The notes: generated from the letters alone by a model not told the origin. A stretch of DNA of 18,473 nt from Rhodoferax sp. (GCA_028711355.1 JAQTSL010000029.1:1-18473); one strand, 5' to 3'; shown: positions 7,305 to 15,864, counted from the stretch's first letter. A program made the numbers and translations.

Positions 7305-9062
7305 CTCCATACCCCAAGCGCGAGCCAAACCGATGCTGCAATGCCACCACCTGCGGGTCTTGCACCACCCAGCGTGCAGCACCTTGTGCACGTGATATGT
7401 CTGCCGTTGCAACTCAAGATAACCGACCGCAAACACCCCATCGCCGACATCGCGCAGGCGGTCAGCCTCATCACCCAGACTTCGGGTAGCGCCTGGAGGC
7501 ACTGTGAGGGCGACAACCCCTGGGCCAGCCCACTGCTCAGTGACGAGCAGCGCTGGCAGGCGCGGGTGTACTTTCACCCCTTTGTGCGACGCTTTCTTTA
7601 CGACCCACAACGCGTGTGCTGGTTACAGCGAACCGACGTCAGCCACGTTGCCGTCACCCTCAAAGGCAGCTCTGACCCGCTCACGCTGACTGTCAGCCGC
7701 TGCCTGATGGCGCTGTTCCAGCCAGACATTGCCTGCGTGCTGCTGGAGCTGGAATACCGGGCGGATGAGGGCCAGCCAGCGCTGACGATGGAGTCATTGC
7801 AACGCCTGCTGGACCAACTGCGGCGCACCTACCCACCGTATTTCGACACCGACAAAAACGACAAGCAACAAAAGGATCGCCCGTTCGGTGGCCACTGCCC
7901 AAGCCACATGCAGTTTCAAGACGCCCAACATCATCCCATTGGCAAATCCGGGAGCTACACACCAGACGCCTACGCCAGCAGCAAGCAACAGGCTGCCGCC
8001 CAAGGCTCCTGGAAACCGGGTTGGGCCGCTCACTGGAAAAGTCTGCTCGCCCCACTGCACACCGACGACACATCGGAAGATGACAACAGCATTGGCATTC
8101 GCCAGTTTGGCGACGACCGCGCCGCCGTCATGAGCTACGTGGCGTTTGACAACGTGCGCGCACTCAATCAGGGCCAATGGGTGCGACTCTGCTTTGCCGA
8201 CGACTATGGCACAGACCCCCTGCCCTATGCCGGGCGTTTTTTGCAGGGCTTTGAGGAAAAGCACTGCTACGACCGTTACTGGTACAACAACACGGCTGCG
8301 GGTGAACCGTTGGATAGCACCGATTCGCCCTCGCGTATCCTTAACTGTGGCTACGCCTTCACCAACGCGGGTCAGCAAGACACCTGGGTGGATCAGCATG
8401 GGCGCACCCAGCCTGGTTTTTTTGGCGACGCCACCAACGGCGCGCTGTTCACCTTTCGCCACATCTACATCATCATGGGACTCATTGCCCATATGCAGCG
8501 CGCGGCGCTGTTGGCGGCATCGCACCGGCTCACCGAAATGGTCGAGCGCAAAGCGACTGGTATCGAACTTCCCCCCGCAGAAAAGGTACGTGACTTTTAC
8601 AAACAATTTGTTGAATTCACCCAAACCTACTGGTTTGACGAGATCAGCCCGCAAGAACAAGGTCAGCAACTTTTTGCCCGATGGCGCGCACACTTGCGCA
8701 TCGGGCCGCTATACGACGAAGTGCGCCAGGAACTTCGTGATCTGGCCGAATACAGCGAGCTACAAGCCAGCCGCATCGAGTACGACCAGTCCAAACAATT
8801 AAATGAAACCGTCGGCATGCTCGGCTTGGGCAGCGTGCTCATCGCCGTGTTCTCCGCCATTGCAGGCGCATTTGGCATGAATCCGCTCGCAGAATGGGTG
8901 CCACTGATCGCCATTCCAGTCCTGGTTTTGGTACTGCTCACCACCGGATTACTGCTCTACAAAACCAACTATGTTTGGCAACGGTTCATTCCGTGGCAAC
9001 GCCGTCAGCGCCAACCCGTCGCATATCCCACAACACACATGCCGGAAGGAAAAATACCATGA
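7263..9062 (+). CDS. CRISPR-associated CorA-like membrane effector
   Basis: A 599-residue protein with a large soluble N-terminal part and a CorA-type pore end. Two membrane helices close the chain: about 517-540, ending in the diagnostic GMN (538-540, within AFGMN), and about 545-566 (WVPLIAIPVLVLVLLTTGLL). GMN marks the CorA/Mrs2/Alr1 cation channel superfamily. The long helix before it (YSELQASRIEYDQSKQLNET) matches the CorA stalk. The first 500 residues are unlike Mg2+ transporters; a segment PDIACVLLELEY plus RRTYPPYF (about 158-198) looks conserved. CorA-like proteins are effectors of some type III CRISPR systems; in Bacteroides fragilis the ligand is SAM-AMP. The GTG start has GAAGAG 11 bases upstream. 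The stop overlaps the cas10 start (ATGA). Confidence 0.87.
   Translation: MQIQQASTAMNTEALHTPSASQTDAAMPPPAGLAPPSVQHLVHVICLPLQLKITDRKHPIADIAQAVSLITQTSGSAWRHCEGDNPWASPLLSDEQRWQARVYFHPFVRRFLYDPQRVCWLQRTDVSHVAVTLKGSSDPLTLTVSRCLMALFQPDIACVLLELEYRADEGQPALTMESLQRLLDQLRRTYPPYFDTDKNDKQQKDRPFGGHCPSHMQFQDAQHHPIGKSGSYTPDAYASSKQQAAAQGSWKPGWAAHWKSLLAPLHTDDTSEDDNSIGIRQFGDDRAAVMSYVAFDNVRALNQGQWVRLCFADDYGTDPLPYAGRFLQGFEEKHCYDRYWYNNTAAGEPLDSTDSPSRILNCGYAFTNAGQQDTWVDQHGRTQPGFFGDATNGALFTFRHIYIIMGLIAHMQRAALLAASHRLTEMVERKATGIELPPAEKVRDFYKQFVEFTQTYWFDEISPQEQGQQLFARWRAHLRIGPLYDEVRQELRDLAEYSELQASRIEYDQSKQLNETVGMLGLGSVLIAVFSAIAGAFGMNPLAEWVPLIAIPVLVLVLLTTGLLLYKTNYVWQRFIPWQRRQRQPVAYPTTHMPEGKIP
9044..9050 (+). promoter_or_regulatory. 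Ribosome binding site of cas10
   Basis: GGAAGGA lies 8 bases before the ATG at 9059, inside the end of the CorA-like gene. It decides the cas10 start against the longer open frame that begins at 8894. Confidence 0.8.
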
Positions 9063-10627
9063 ACATCCTGCGCATCGAAGGCGTCAACCTCGCCTACACC
9101 ATTTTCGACACCGAAGACCTTTGCACCCGCCGTGGCGGCAGTCTGCTGCTGCTTGATGCCATTGAAGAAGTGCATCAGCAGTTTCAAAACCACTTGCGCG
9201 CCATCAGCACAGGCGCCTCGGCTGGCTTGTTTGAAGTTACCGGCAACACACTGCCTGAGCAACTCGCAATCGAGGTGCAGCAATGGCTTCAAAAACACGA
9301 CCTTTACCGCCACGCCACGTTTGTCGTCAGCGCCTCCCAGGGCGACTTTCGCCACGCCACAGAGCATGCTATCGCCGCCAACCGCTGGCAACAAATGCAA
9401 AGCCTGAGCTTTGCCACCGCCGGCCTGCAAGCCGGTGATGCCCTGTGCAAAACAGACGAAGTTCGCCCGGCCGCACGGCGTGGCCCCGAAGACCCCGGCA
9501 ACAGCCTTTCGGTGCAATGCCGCCGCCAGTATGGGCGAGAACAAAAGCAGGCGTTTTACCAACGTTTGTTGGGTGATCAAGTTCGCATTGGCTTTACAAA
9601 TGAATTCGAATCGTTGGCCACCGGCATGAACGCATCGCTGGTTCCAACGCCCAATCTCAACGGCAAAATGGCCGTTTTTTACGCCGACGGCAACGGCTTT
9701 GGCAGCATCGGCAGCACCTGCCAAACGCCTGTAGAGCTTCAAAAGTGGGACCAGTACATCAAGACGCAGCGCAAAGCGCTGCTGGACAAAGTATTGCAAC
9801 TCGCCCAGTCCGACCCGCGCTGGCAAAGCCACCTGGAAGGCGCCCCAGCCATCCGGCTTGAAACCCTGCTGTGGGGCGGTGATGAGCTGATGTTTGTGGT
9901 GCCCGGCTGGTGCGGCATGGCGCTTGCCCATCTGTTCTTTGAACACGCCAGCCAGATGCGTTACCCGGTACAAGGTAAAGAAGCGCCGCTCACCCACGCT
10001 TGCAGTCTGGTGTTTTGCCACCACCAGGCTCCCATCAGCGCCATCAGCCAATTGGCCAAGGCACTCGCCGACAAGTCCAAAGAAGTAAACAACGCGTTCA
10101 AGGGCAAAGACAGCTTGAACTGGCTGGTGCTGGAATCGTTTGACCAGGCCGGCAGCGATCTGGATGCATTTTTGCGCACGCGCTACCGTGAGCGATTGAA
10201 AACATGGGACGCGCTCACGCTCGACCCGAAGGCCGTCAACGCACTGGCATGCAGCCTTGGCGCAGCAACTCCCCAGTCGCTCAAAGAGGCACTGCCGCGC
10301 TCCACCATGGTGCGCGCGCTGCGCCTGATCGCCCAGGGCGATGCTTTTGGCGACAGCCCACAAGCCACAGAAACCCTGCGCTTGCTCCAGCGCAGTTACA
10401 CCAGCGTCAACGAGGCACTCAAACCCACCGCCGGTAAAGAGCCCGGGCTCGCCCAAGCCTTCAACGCCTTATGGACGCAACTGCACCCCCTGGGCAGCGC
10501 ACGCGACTGGCACAGCATAGCCAGCACGGCGCCAGCCGCAGACGACCTGGCTGCCTGGGTCAAGCTCATCGAGCTATGGGACTACTGCCAAAACCCCGCC
10601 ATTCCAACCCAAGAGGTGCAAGCATGA
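9059..10627 (+). CDS. cas10: Cas10-like protein, no HD domain, GGDEL palm
   Basis: The large subunit of the type III complex, 522 residues, short because the N-terminal HD nuclease domain is missing. Palm 1 opens the protein (about 1-110), with the family pattern IFDTEDLCTRRGGSLLLLDA and GASAGLFEV. A degenerate zinc ribbon follows (about 126-160) with only C130 and C154 of the usual four Cys. Palm 2 (about 203-360) has ADGNGFG at 209-215 and WGGDELMFV at 272-280, the place of the usual GGDD; FCHHQAPISAISQLAKALAD follows, as in other Cas10 palms. The C-terminal 160 residues are helical, like domain D4. The active-looking palm predicts messenger synthesis on target binding; DNase activity is not expected. 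It overlaps its neighbours as ATGA at both ends. Confidence 0.88.
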   Translation: MNILRIEGVNLAYTIFDTEDLCTRRGGSLLLLDAIEEVHQQFQNHLRAISTGASAGLFEVTGNTLPEQLAIEVQQWLQKHDLYRHATFVVSASQGDFRHATEHAIAANRWQQMQSLSFATAGLQAGDALCKTDEVRPAARRGPEDPGNSLSVQCRRQYGREQKQAFYQRLLGDQVRIGFTNEFESLATGMNASLVPTPNLNGKMAVFYADGNGFGSIGSTCQTPVELQKWDQYIKTQRKALLDKVLQLAQSDPRWQSHLEGAPAIRLETLLWGGDELMFVVPGWCGMALAHLFFEHASQMRYPVQGKEAPLTHACSLVFCHHQAPISAISQLAKALADKSKEVNNAFKGKDSLNWLVLESFDQAGSDLDAFLRTRYRERLKTWDALTLDPKAVNALACSLGAATPQSLKEALPRSTMVRALRLIAQGDAFGDSPQATETLRLLQRSYTSVNEALKPTAGKEPGLAQAFNALWTQLHPLGSARDWHSIASTAPAADDLAAWVKLIELWDYCQNPAIPTQEVQA

Positions 10628-12408
10628 GCCGCACACTGCACACCATCACCCTCAGCGTCACCCTGCAAGCCCCTTATCTGGTACACGGCAACGATGCCGG
10701 GCGCTTTGGGCTGGACACCACCCTGCTGTTTGACCACCTGGGCCGCCCCATCCTTCCAGGCACCTTGCTGGCCGGACGCATTGCGCAAGTCTGGCGCAAC
10801 CACAGCGACGCCCTGGGCCACGCCGACGCCACTGTCTGGTTTGGTCAGGCCGATCAAAGCCACGGCACTACCCAGCAGCAACGCGCCCGTTTGCAATTGG
10901 CTGATCTGGTTTTGGTCAGTATCAACGGCAAAACCGCAGGCACAACACGCACCCATGCTGAAGTGGCGCGCACCGCGCTGGACGATGCCACGGGATCGGT
11001 CAAACAAGGCGCGCTGCTGATTACAGAGCAAATCAGCGCCGCAGGTGCTGAGCTGACCTTTGAAGGCAGCTGGCACACCTGGGCAGGAGACGCTGAAGTC
11101 AAAGCCCTGGCGCAGCAACTGCGCGCCGCCCTGTTGCTGCAAACCCAAGTGGGCGCCTACCGTGGTGTCGGCTTTGGCCGCCTGCTGGACTGCCGCGTGA
11201 ACAGCGCGCCAAGTGCCACAGGCAGCACCGGGTTGGGGCTACCCGCCAGCGCACGGCTGCGGCTCGGGCTACAGTTTGACGCCCCGCTGTGCGTCAACAG
11301 CAGCAGCAGGCGCGGCAACGTTTTTGTCGCGGGCGACGTGCTGCCCGGCGGCACGCTGCTGGGGGCGCTAGCGCAAACCCTGTTGCAGCAACACGCCGCC
11401 CGCCGCATGGATGACATCAAAGGCAGCGCCCTGGCAACGCATTTTGATGCCCTGCGCTGCACCCACGCGCTACCTGGCGCGCCCGGCAAAGGCCGCCCCA
11501 TGCCCTTGCCACAATCGCTGGTTGCTATTGATATTAAGGTGGTTGACACTTATTCCAAAAGGGCTCCAACCGATTTTGATAAATCACCCGCATTCCAGAC
11601 CGACTGGAAACCAGCCACCCTGAAAGCGGCCAGCAAAGACCAGGGCTGGCGCGAAACCGCGCGCCATCTGCGTGTGCGCACCGCCATGCAAGACGGCAAA
11701 GCCGCAGACAGCCAGCTCTTTGCCTACGACTGCATTTATGCCCCACCCAATGCGCCAGTTCAGTGGCAGTGCGATCTGGACTTGAGCGCCGTGCCCGCAG
11801 ACGCACAGGCCGCTGTGCGCCAGGAGCTTGGCCAATTGCTGGGCCACGGCTTGGGACCAATCGGTAAAACCGATGCCCGGGCCCGCGTTGAATGCATCAA
11901 ACAGCCGCAAAACATCTGGCCATCACAACTTGGCAGCAAAGCCCTTCAGCCGGGTCAGTTGGTACCCATGATGCTGGTCAGCGACACGCTGCTGTTTACC
12001 ACAAATGCCATTGCGGACCAGGCCAATGTAGATTTGCACACGCTGTACCAAGGCGCTTTTGACGACCTGGCGGCACAAGCCGGCTACCCCGGCGTGCTCA
12101 CCCTGAGCCACTTTTTTGCCACCCAGCAACTGCGTGGCGGCGAACCCCTGCACCGGCGCTATTTGCGGCAAAAAAATGCCGCCTACCAGCCGTTGGTGCT
12201 CACCCAGGCTGGCAGCGTCTTTGTGTTTCAGGTCACCGACCCCGCCAAGGCCGCTGCGCTGCTACAAACATGGCAAGCCAATGGACTGGCGCTGCCGCAA
12301 ACCGTGCGCGAACACCATGGCGACACCTGGTGCGACCACCCCTACATCCGGCAAAACGGCTACGGCGAAGTGGTGGTGCAAGCTGCCCTGCCCTTCAAAC
12401 CGCTTTGA
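10624..12408 (+). CDS. Fused RAMP: Csm3-like Cas7 plus Csx10/Cas5-like domain
   Basis: A 594-residue fusion of two RAMP domains. Domain 1 (about 1-195) is Csm3/Cas7-like: APYLVHGNDAGRFGLDTTLL then LGRPILPGTLLAGRI, with D31 where Csm3 has its target-RNA cleaving Asp, and the glycine-rich end GAYRGVGFGRLLDC. Domain 2 (about 208-594) starts RLRLGLQFDAPLCV with VLPGGTLLGALAQT, then ALRCTHALPG, RPMPLPQSLVAID, LRVRTAM, SQLFAYDCIY and GHGLGPIGKT, an order like Csx10, the Cas5-group protein that marks subtype III-D. It ends in a NGYGEVVVQ loop. Its ATG has AGAGG 7 bases upstream and overlaps the cas10 stop. The two-domain reading is by motif order; structure prediction would settle the boundary. Confidence 0.78.
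   Translation: MSRTLHTITLSVTLQAPYLVHGNDAGRFGLDTTLLFDHLGRPILPGTLLAGRIAQVWRNHSDALGHADATVWFGQADQSHGTTQQQRARLQLADLVLVSINGKTAGTTRTHAEVARTALDDATGSVKQGALLITEQISAAGAELTFEGSWHTWAGDAEVKALAQQLRAALLLQTQVGAYRGVGFGRLLDCRVNSAPSATGSTGLGLPASARLRLGLQFDAPLCVNSSSRRGNVFVAGDVLPGGTLLGALAQTLLQQHAARRMDDIKGSALATHFDALRCTHALPGAPGKGRPMPLPQSLVAIDIKVVDTYSKRAPTDFDKSPAFQTDWKPATLKAASKDQGWRETARHLRVRTAMQDGKAADSQLFAYDCIYAPPNAPVQWQCDLDLSAVPADAQAAVRQELGQLLGHGLGPIGKTDARARVECIKQPQNIWPSQLGSKALQPGQLVPMMLVSDTLLFTTNAIADQANVDLHTLYQGAFDDLAAQAGYPGVLTLSHFFATQQLRGGEPLHRRYLRQKNAAYQPLVLTQAGSVFVFQVTDPAKAAALLQTWQANGLALPQTVREHHGDTWCDHPYIRQNGYGEVVVQAALPFKPL
11521..11580 (-). repeat. Short interspersed repeat, copy C (in the Cas7-Csx10 fusion)
   Basis: On the plus strand it reads GCTATTGATATTAAGG, then CACTTATTCCAAAAGGGCT, then CCAACCGATTTTGAT, the reverse orientation of the other copies. 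The match to copy D is weak by count (16 of 30 in the centre), but the TTATTCC-AAGGGCT part fits the family consensus as I remember it. It encodes residues 300-319 of the fusion, in a variable part of the Csx10-like domain. Confidence 0.4.
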
Positions 12409-12433
12409 GACCATTTACGCAAGGGAACCCATC

Positions 12434-15400
12434 ATGACTGCATCCATCGCCACCAGCACCCAAAACCCACAGGCAAACACCACGCCCCCAAATTTTTCAC
12501 TGTGGCGCGTGCAGGGCACTTTCACACTGCAAACACCCCTGTCCATGGGCACCGGGCAAGACGAACCCCTGCATGACGCCGACCAGGACAATTGGGTTGG
12601 TTGCGTCGCCCGCGACCACCGGGATGAGCCCTACCTGAGCGGCAGCGGCATCAAGGGTGCCTTGCGCGCGCTGGCACGGCGCACCGACCTGCCAGCAGAA
12701 GTTACCGACCGCCTATTTGGCAGCGTGCAAGGTGAACAAACCAGCCCGGCGCAGCTTGAAATTTGCAATGCCTACCTGCGTCAAGGTACCACCGCCAGCA
12801 GCCTGCCGGGGTTTGATGCACAACCGCACAGCGCCCTGCTGATGCATTCGGTGCGCAACCGCGACTACGGCACGGTAGAAGACGGCTTGCTGTTTACCGA
12901 ACAAGCTGTGCCAGCGGGTTACCAATTTGCCTTTGAATGCAGCGCCCAAAATCTGCAAGAAAGTGATATCGCCCACCTGCTGGGTCTGCTGCAACTGGCC
13001 GGTGCCACGCAAAGCAGCTTTCAACTGGGCGGCCGTCAAGCCAGCGACAACGGCCGCATCACCTGGCAACTGGGCCAGGTGAACCGCCTGAATGACCTGC
13101 GCGCCCTATGGCAGGCAGTGCAATCCCGGCCCCAGGCCGCTATTGACCTGTGGGCCAGCGCTGCCAAGCCCCATGTACACGCCAAAGTACTCACCCAAAA
13201 CAGCGGCGAGCTGCTGTTGTTGCCCGATCTGGTGCTCAAGTTTCACACCCCGTTTTTGGTGTACCAGGCCAATAAAGCCAAGCAAAACGTAGGCGACCCC
13301 GACGGCGTGCCACGTCGCAACAGCGCAGGCCAGCCGGTGCTGCCTGCCAGCAGTTTGCATGGCGCACTGCGCAGCCAGGCGGAACGTATTTTGCGAACGC
13401 TGGGCGAAGAAACACCCGCAGGCTACAAGGTGCCGGCCGTGTTTGGGCTGGACAAGGTGGCGCGGCTGGATCTGGCCAGCTTGCTGTTTGGTGCCAGCGG
13501 CTGGCGCGCCGTGGTGCAGTGCAGCGATTTTTTGGCGCCCAAAGACGCGCCCCTGCTCAAGCACGACATGGTCGCCATAGACCGCATCACCGGCGGGGGC
13601 AAAGATAGCGCCAAGTTTTGCATCCAGGCGCTGGACTGCCCCACCCTGCGCGGCAGCATCCGCATCGACCTGGGCCGTCTGCGCAAACTGGAGTTGCACA
13701 ACCCGCAGCTTGTGGTCCAGGTTCTGGGCTTGCTCACGCACGTACTGCGCGACCTGGACGAAGGTGACATTGCGCTGGGGTATGGCAGGGCCAAGGGCTA
13801 CGGCATCAGCCTAAGTCAAACATTGGCTGCCTTGCAATCTGCGCTGCAAAGTCAGCAGCCACCATTGGAAATCGACGCAACGCTGCAAGCATTTGCCACA
13901 CGAATGACCGCTTTCAACCCAGCTACAGGGGCAGAATTGCATGCGCCAACAGCAACCAAAGTACCGCCAGCCTTGGAGCCCACCACGCCCAGTGGCGATT
14001 TTCACAATCCGTACGTGTTTTTGCCCACGTCAGCGCCAGATGTCAAAAACATGCGCCTGCCTTGGGTTCAGCATATGGACATCCGAAGCGGCACCCACAG
14101 CCACGGCGCGTACCACGCCAGTGCCTTGCACGGTCGGCTATTGTGTAAGCTGACCACCCAAACACCTCTTTTTATCGGTGCTGGTGAAGACAGCACCCAG
14201 CAACCAAAGATCAAGCAAAACTTCACCCTGCGCTACCTCAACTTGCATAGTCAAAATATTGCTTTGCCCTCTACCAGTCTGCGTGGAATGCTATCAAGTT
14301 TGCACGAATCGATTAGCCAATCGGCTCTGCGGGTGATGCATGAGCGCAGCTATTCAGTGCGCGCCAGCACCAATGAGCCCTTGCAATACCGTGGTACCGT
14401 CAAACAGGAAACCAGAAACATCGGGGGCAAAGATCGAATTGTTTATGTGCTTGAAGAACGCGAAAGCGGCAAGTCATATGTCATCCCGCCTGCACCACTC
14501 AACCGCCTATACGCCATAACTGACGAACGCACCGAAGATGCAGCCAAACACGATACCGTGCTGCCTGAAGTCAAGCCCCGTGGCGTTGCCCGCAACCCTG
14601 ATAGTGCCCAATACGGAAACAAAGCCAGGCTTTGCATGGGTCAAACCATGTATTTCAACCTAGACGCTGATGGCAAAAAAATTACTGAACTGGCTTACTC
14701 ACAAATCTGGCGCAAAGCGGTGCAAAAGGACGGCAAGCCTTGGACAACCAGCCACGCTTTGCCGTCACTCGACTTGTCACCGTTGAATGGCGAGCGACCG
14801 CTGTCGCCGTCTGAATTGCTGTTTGGGATAGTGCAGGACATGGGCGATGCTTATGAAAAAAGCACAACGGCCTACAAAGCTGCCAACCCCGCCAAAGCCT
14901 TTGCCAGCAAAGTGCGATTTGGATACGGCATTGCCTTGAAACCCGTTGTTACGGAAGCGGCTGTCACACTGAAAATTCTGGCATCCCCCAAACCGCCGTC
15001 ACCGGCCATGTATTTCAAGAAGCGCGACGGGGAAACCGCTTACATCAGCAAGGCCATGTTGTCGAACGCGCCTGATAAATATGTCTTGCAGGGCCGCAAG
15101 GCCTACTTGCACGGCCTGCGCGATGCCAGCGGCCAGATCTGCAAACTGGCCAATGACGGCAAAGCTGCACCTGCCGGACAAGGCACTGCACCCTGGCAAA
15201 GCATTGACGCTGCCAAAGACGCAAAACAAAAAGTGTGCGTCACCCCGATTGCGCAGGGACAAGACTTCTATTTTGAAGTGGATTTTGCCAACCTGAGCCA
15301 AGCCGAACTGGAATCGCTTTGCGCCACCCTGCAACCTACTGCAAACTACGAACATAAGCTGGGCATGGGCAAGCCCATTGGTTTGGGTTCGGTCAAGATC

Positions 15401-15832
15401 AACGTCATCGGACTTTTTTTAGTGAACCGGCAGCAGCGCTATTTGCAGACCAAGCTGCAACCGTCTGAGCAAGTTCGCTACGCTGCGCAATGGAGGGCAG
15501 AGCATTTTCCGCAACAATTGCCCGCGTACTTTGCCACTGAACAACAGGCTTGCGCCATACAACCATTGGTGGCATCGCCGTGGCAGCTTTCTCAAAGTCA
15601 AATGAACACGGTTTATCAAAAAGACACAGCCCTGTGGCGTGCCATCACACTTGCCGGTAACCCAGGTGCGGTGAAACTGCCGGTGCACTATCCACAGGTG
15701 GCCAGACAACCCATTGAAACTGAAGCCTACCAATGGTTTGTGGAAAACGATCGCGTCAACGCCACGCACCAGCACCTGAAACCCTTTACCTCAGAATCCA
15801 AAAACATTCCTGCACTCAGGCGCAACCCGTAA
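12434..15832 (+). CDS. Giant triple-RAMP fusion: Cas7, Cas7 and TIGR03986/All1473-like domain
   Basis: A 1132-residue backbone subunit made of three RAMP domains. Domain 1 (about 24-240): LSMGTGQDEPLHDADQDN, then PYLSGSGIKGALRALARR and LFGS, Csm3-like, with Asp at 48-52 near the cleavage site position. Domain 2 (about 262-460): HTPFLVYQANKAKQNVGDPD, QPVLPASSLHGALRSQAERI, LFGASGW and GDIALGYGRAKGYG. Domain 3 (about 523-990): HNPYVFLP, TPLFIGAGED, LPSTSLRGMLSSLHE, SYSVRAS, and KLGMGKPIGLGSVKI, resembling the TIGR03986 group with a long insert between strands. A tail of about 140 residues follows, with EAYQWFVENDR. The start ATG has AAGGGA 7 bases upstream. Base composition falls at the domain 2/3 boundary. 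No separate Cas11 gene follows. Confidence 0.82.
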   Translation: MTASIATSTQNPQANTTPPNFSLWRVQGTFTLQTPLSMGTGQDEPLHDADQDNWVGCVARDHRDEPYLSGSGIKGALRALARRTDLPAEVTDRLFGSVQGEQTSPAQLEICNAYLRQGTTASSLPGFDAQPHSALLMHSVRNRDYGTVEDGLLFTEQAVPAGYQFAFECSAQNLQESDIAHLLGLLQLAGATQSSFQLGGRQASDNGRITWQLGQVNRLNDLRALWQAVQSRPQAAIDLWASAAKPHVHAKVLTQNSGELLLLPDLVLKFHTPFLVYQANKAKQNVGDPDGVPRRNSAGQPVLPASSLHGALRSQAERILRTLGEETPAGYKVPAVFGLDKVARLDLASLLFGASGWRAVVQCSDFLAPKDAPLLKHDMVAIDRITGGGKDSAKFCIQALDCPTLRGSIRIDLGRLRKLELHNPQLVVQVLGLLTHVLRDLDEGDIALGYGRAKGYGISLSQTLAALQSALQSQQPPLEIDATLQAFATRMTAFNPATGAELHAPTATKVPPALEPTTPSGDFHNPYVFLPTSAPDVKNMRLPWVQHMDIRSGTHSHGAYHASALHGRLLCKLTTQTPLFIGAGEDSTQQPKIKQNFTLRYLNLHSQNIALPSTSLRGMLSSLHESISQSALRVMHERSYSVRASTNEPLQYRGTVKQETRNIGGKDRIVYVLEERESGKSYVIPPAPLNRLYAITDERTEDAAKHDTVLPEVKPRGVARNPDSAQYGNKARLCMGQTMYFNLDADGKKITELAYSQIWRKAVQKDGKPWTTSHALPSLDLSPLNGERPLSPSELLFGIVQDMGDAYEKSTTAYKAANPAKAFASKVRFGYGIALKPVVTEAAVTLKILASPKPPSPAMYFKKRDGETAYISKAMLSNAPDKYVLQGRKAYLHGLRDASGQICKLANDGKAAPAGQGTAPWQSIDAAKDAKQKVCVTPIAQGQDFYFEVDFANLSQAELESLCATLQPTANYEHKLGMGKPIGLGSVKINVIGLFLVNRQQRYLQTKLQPSEQVRYAAQWRAEHFPQQLPAYFATEQQACAIQPLVASPWQLSQSQMNTVYQKDTALWRAITLAGNPGAVKLPVHYPQVARQPIETEAYQWFVENDRVNATHQHLKPFTSESKNIPALRRNP

Positions 15833-15864
15833 GCCGACGTCCTACAACGCGTGCCAATACAGCT

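Noticed and set aside
7794..8693. Long minus-strand open frame opposite the CorA-like gene
   Set aside because: Same reason: a codon-phase mirror of the real gene, without recognisable domains or a ribosome binding site.
8894..9058. N-terminal extension of Cas10 by about 55 residues
   Set aside because: It lies wholly inside the end of the CorA-like gene in another frame; GGAAGGA plus the ATG at 9059 gives the family start.
9005..10456. Long minus-strand open frame opposite cas10
   Set aside because: A shadow of high-GC coding on the other strand; no family motifs, and cas10 is clearly the real gene.
12116..12433. N-terminal extension of the giant RAMP by about 106 residues
   Set aside because: It overlaps the end of the Cas7-Csx10 gene in another frame; the ATG at 12434 has AAGGGA 7 bases upstream.
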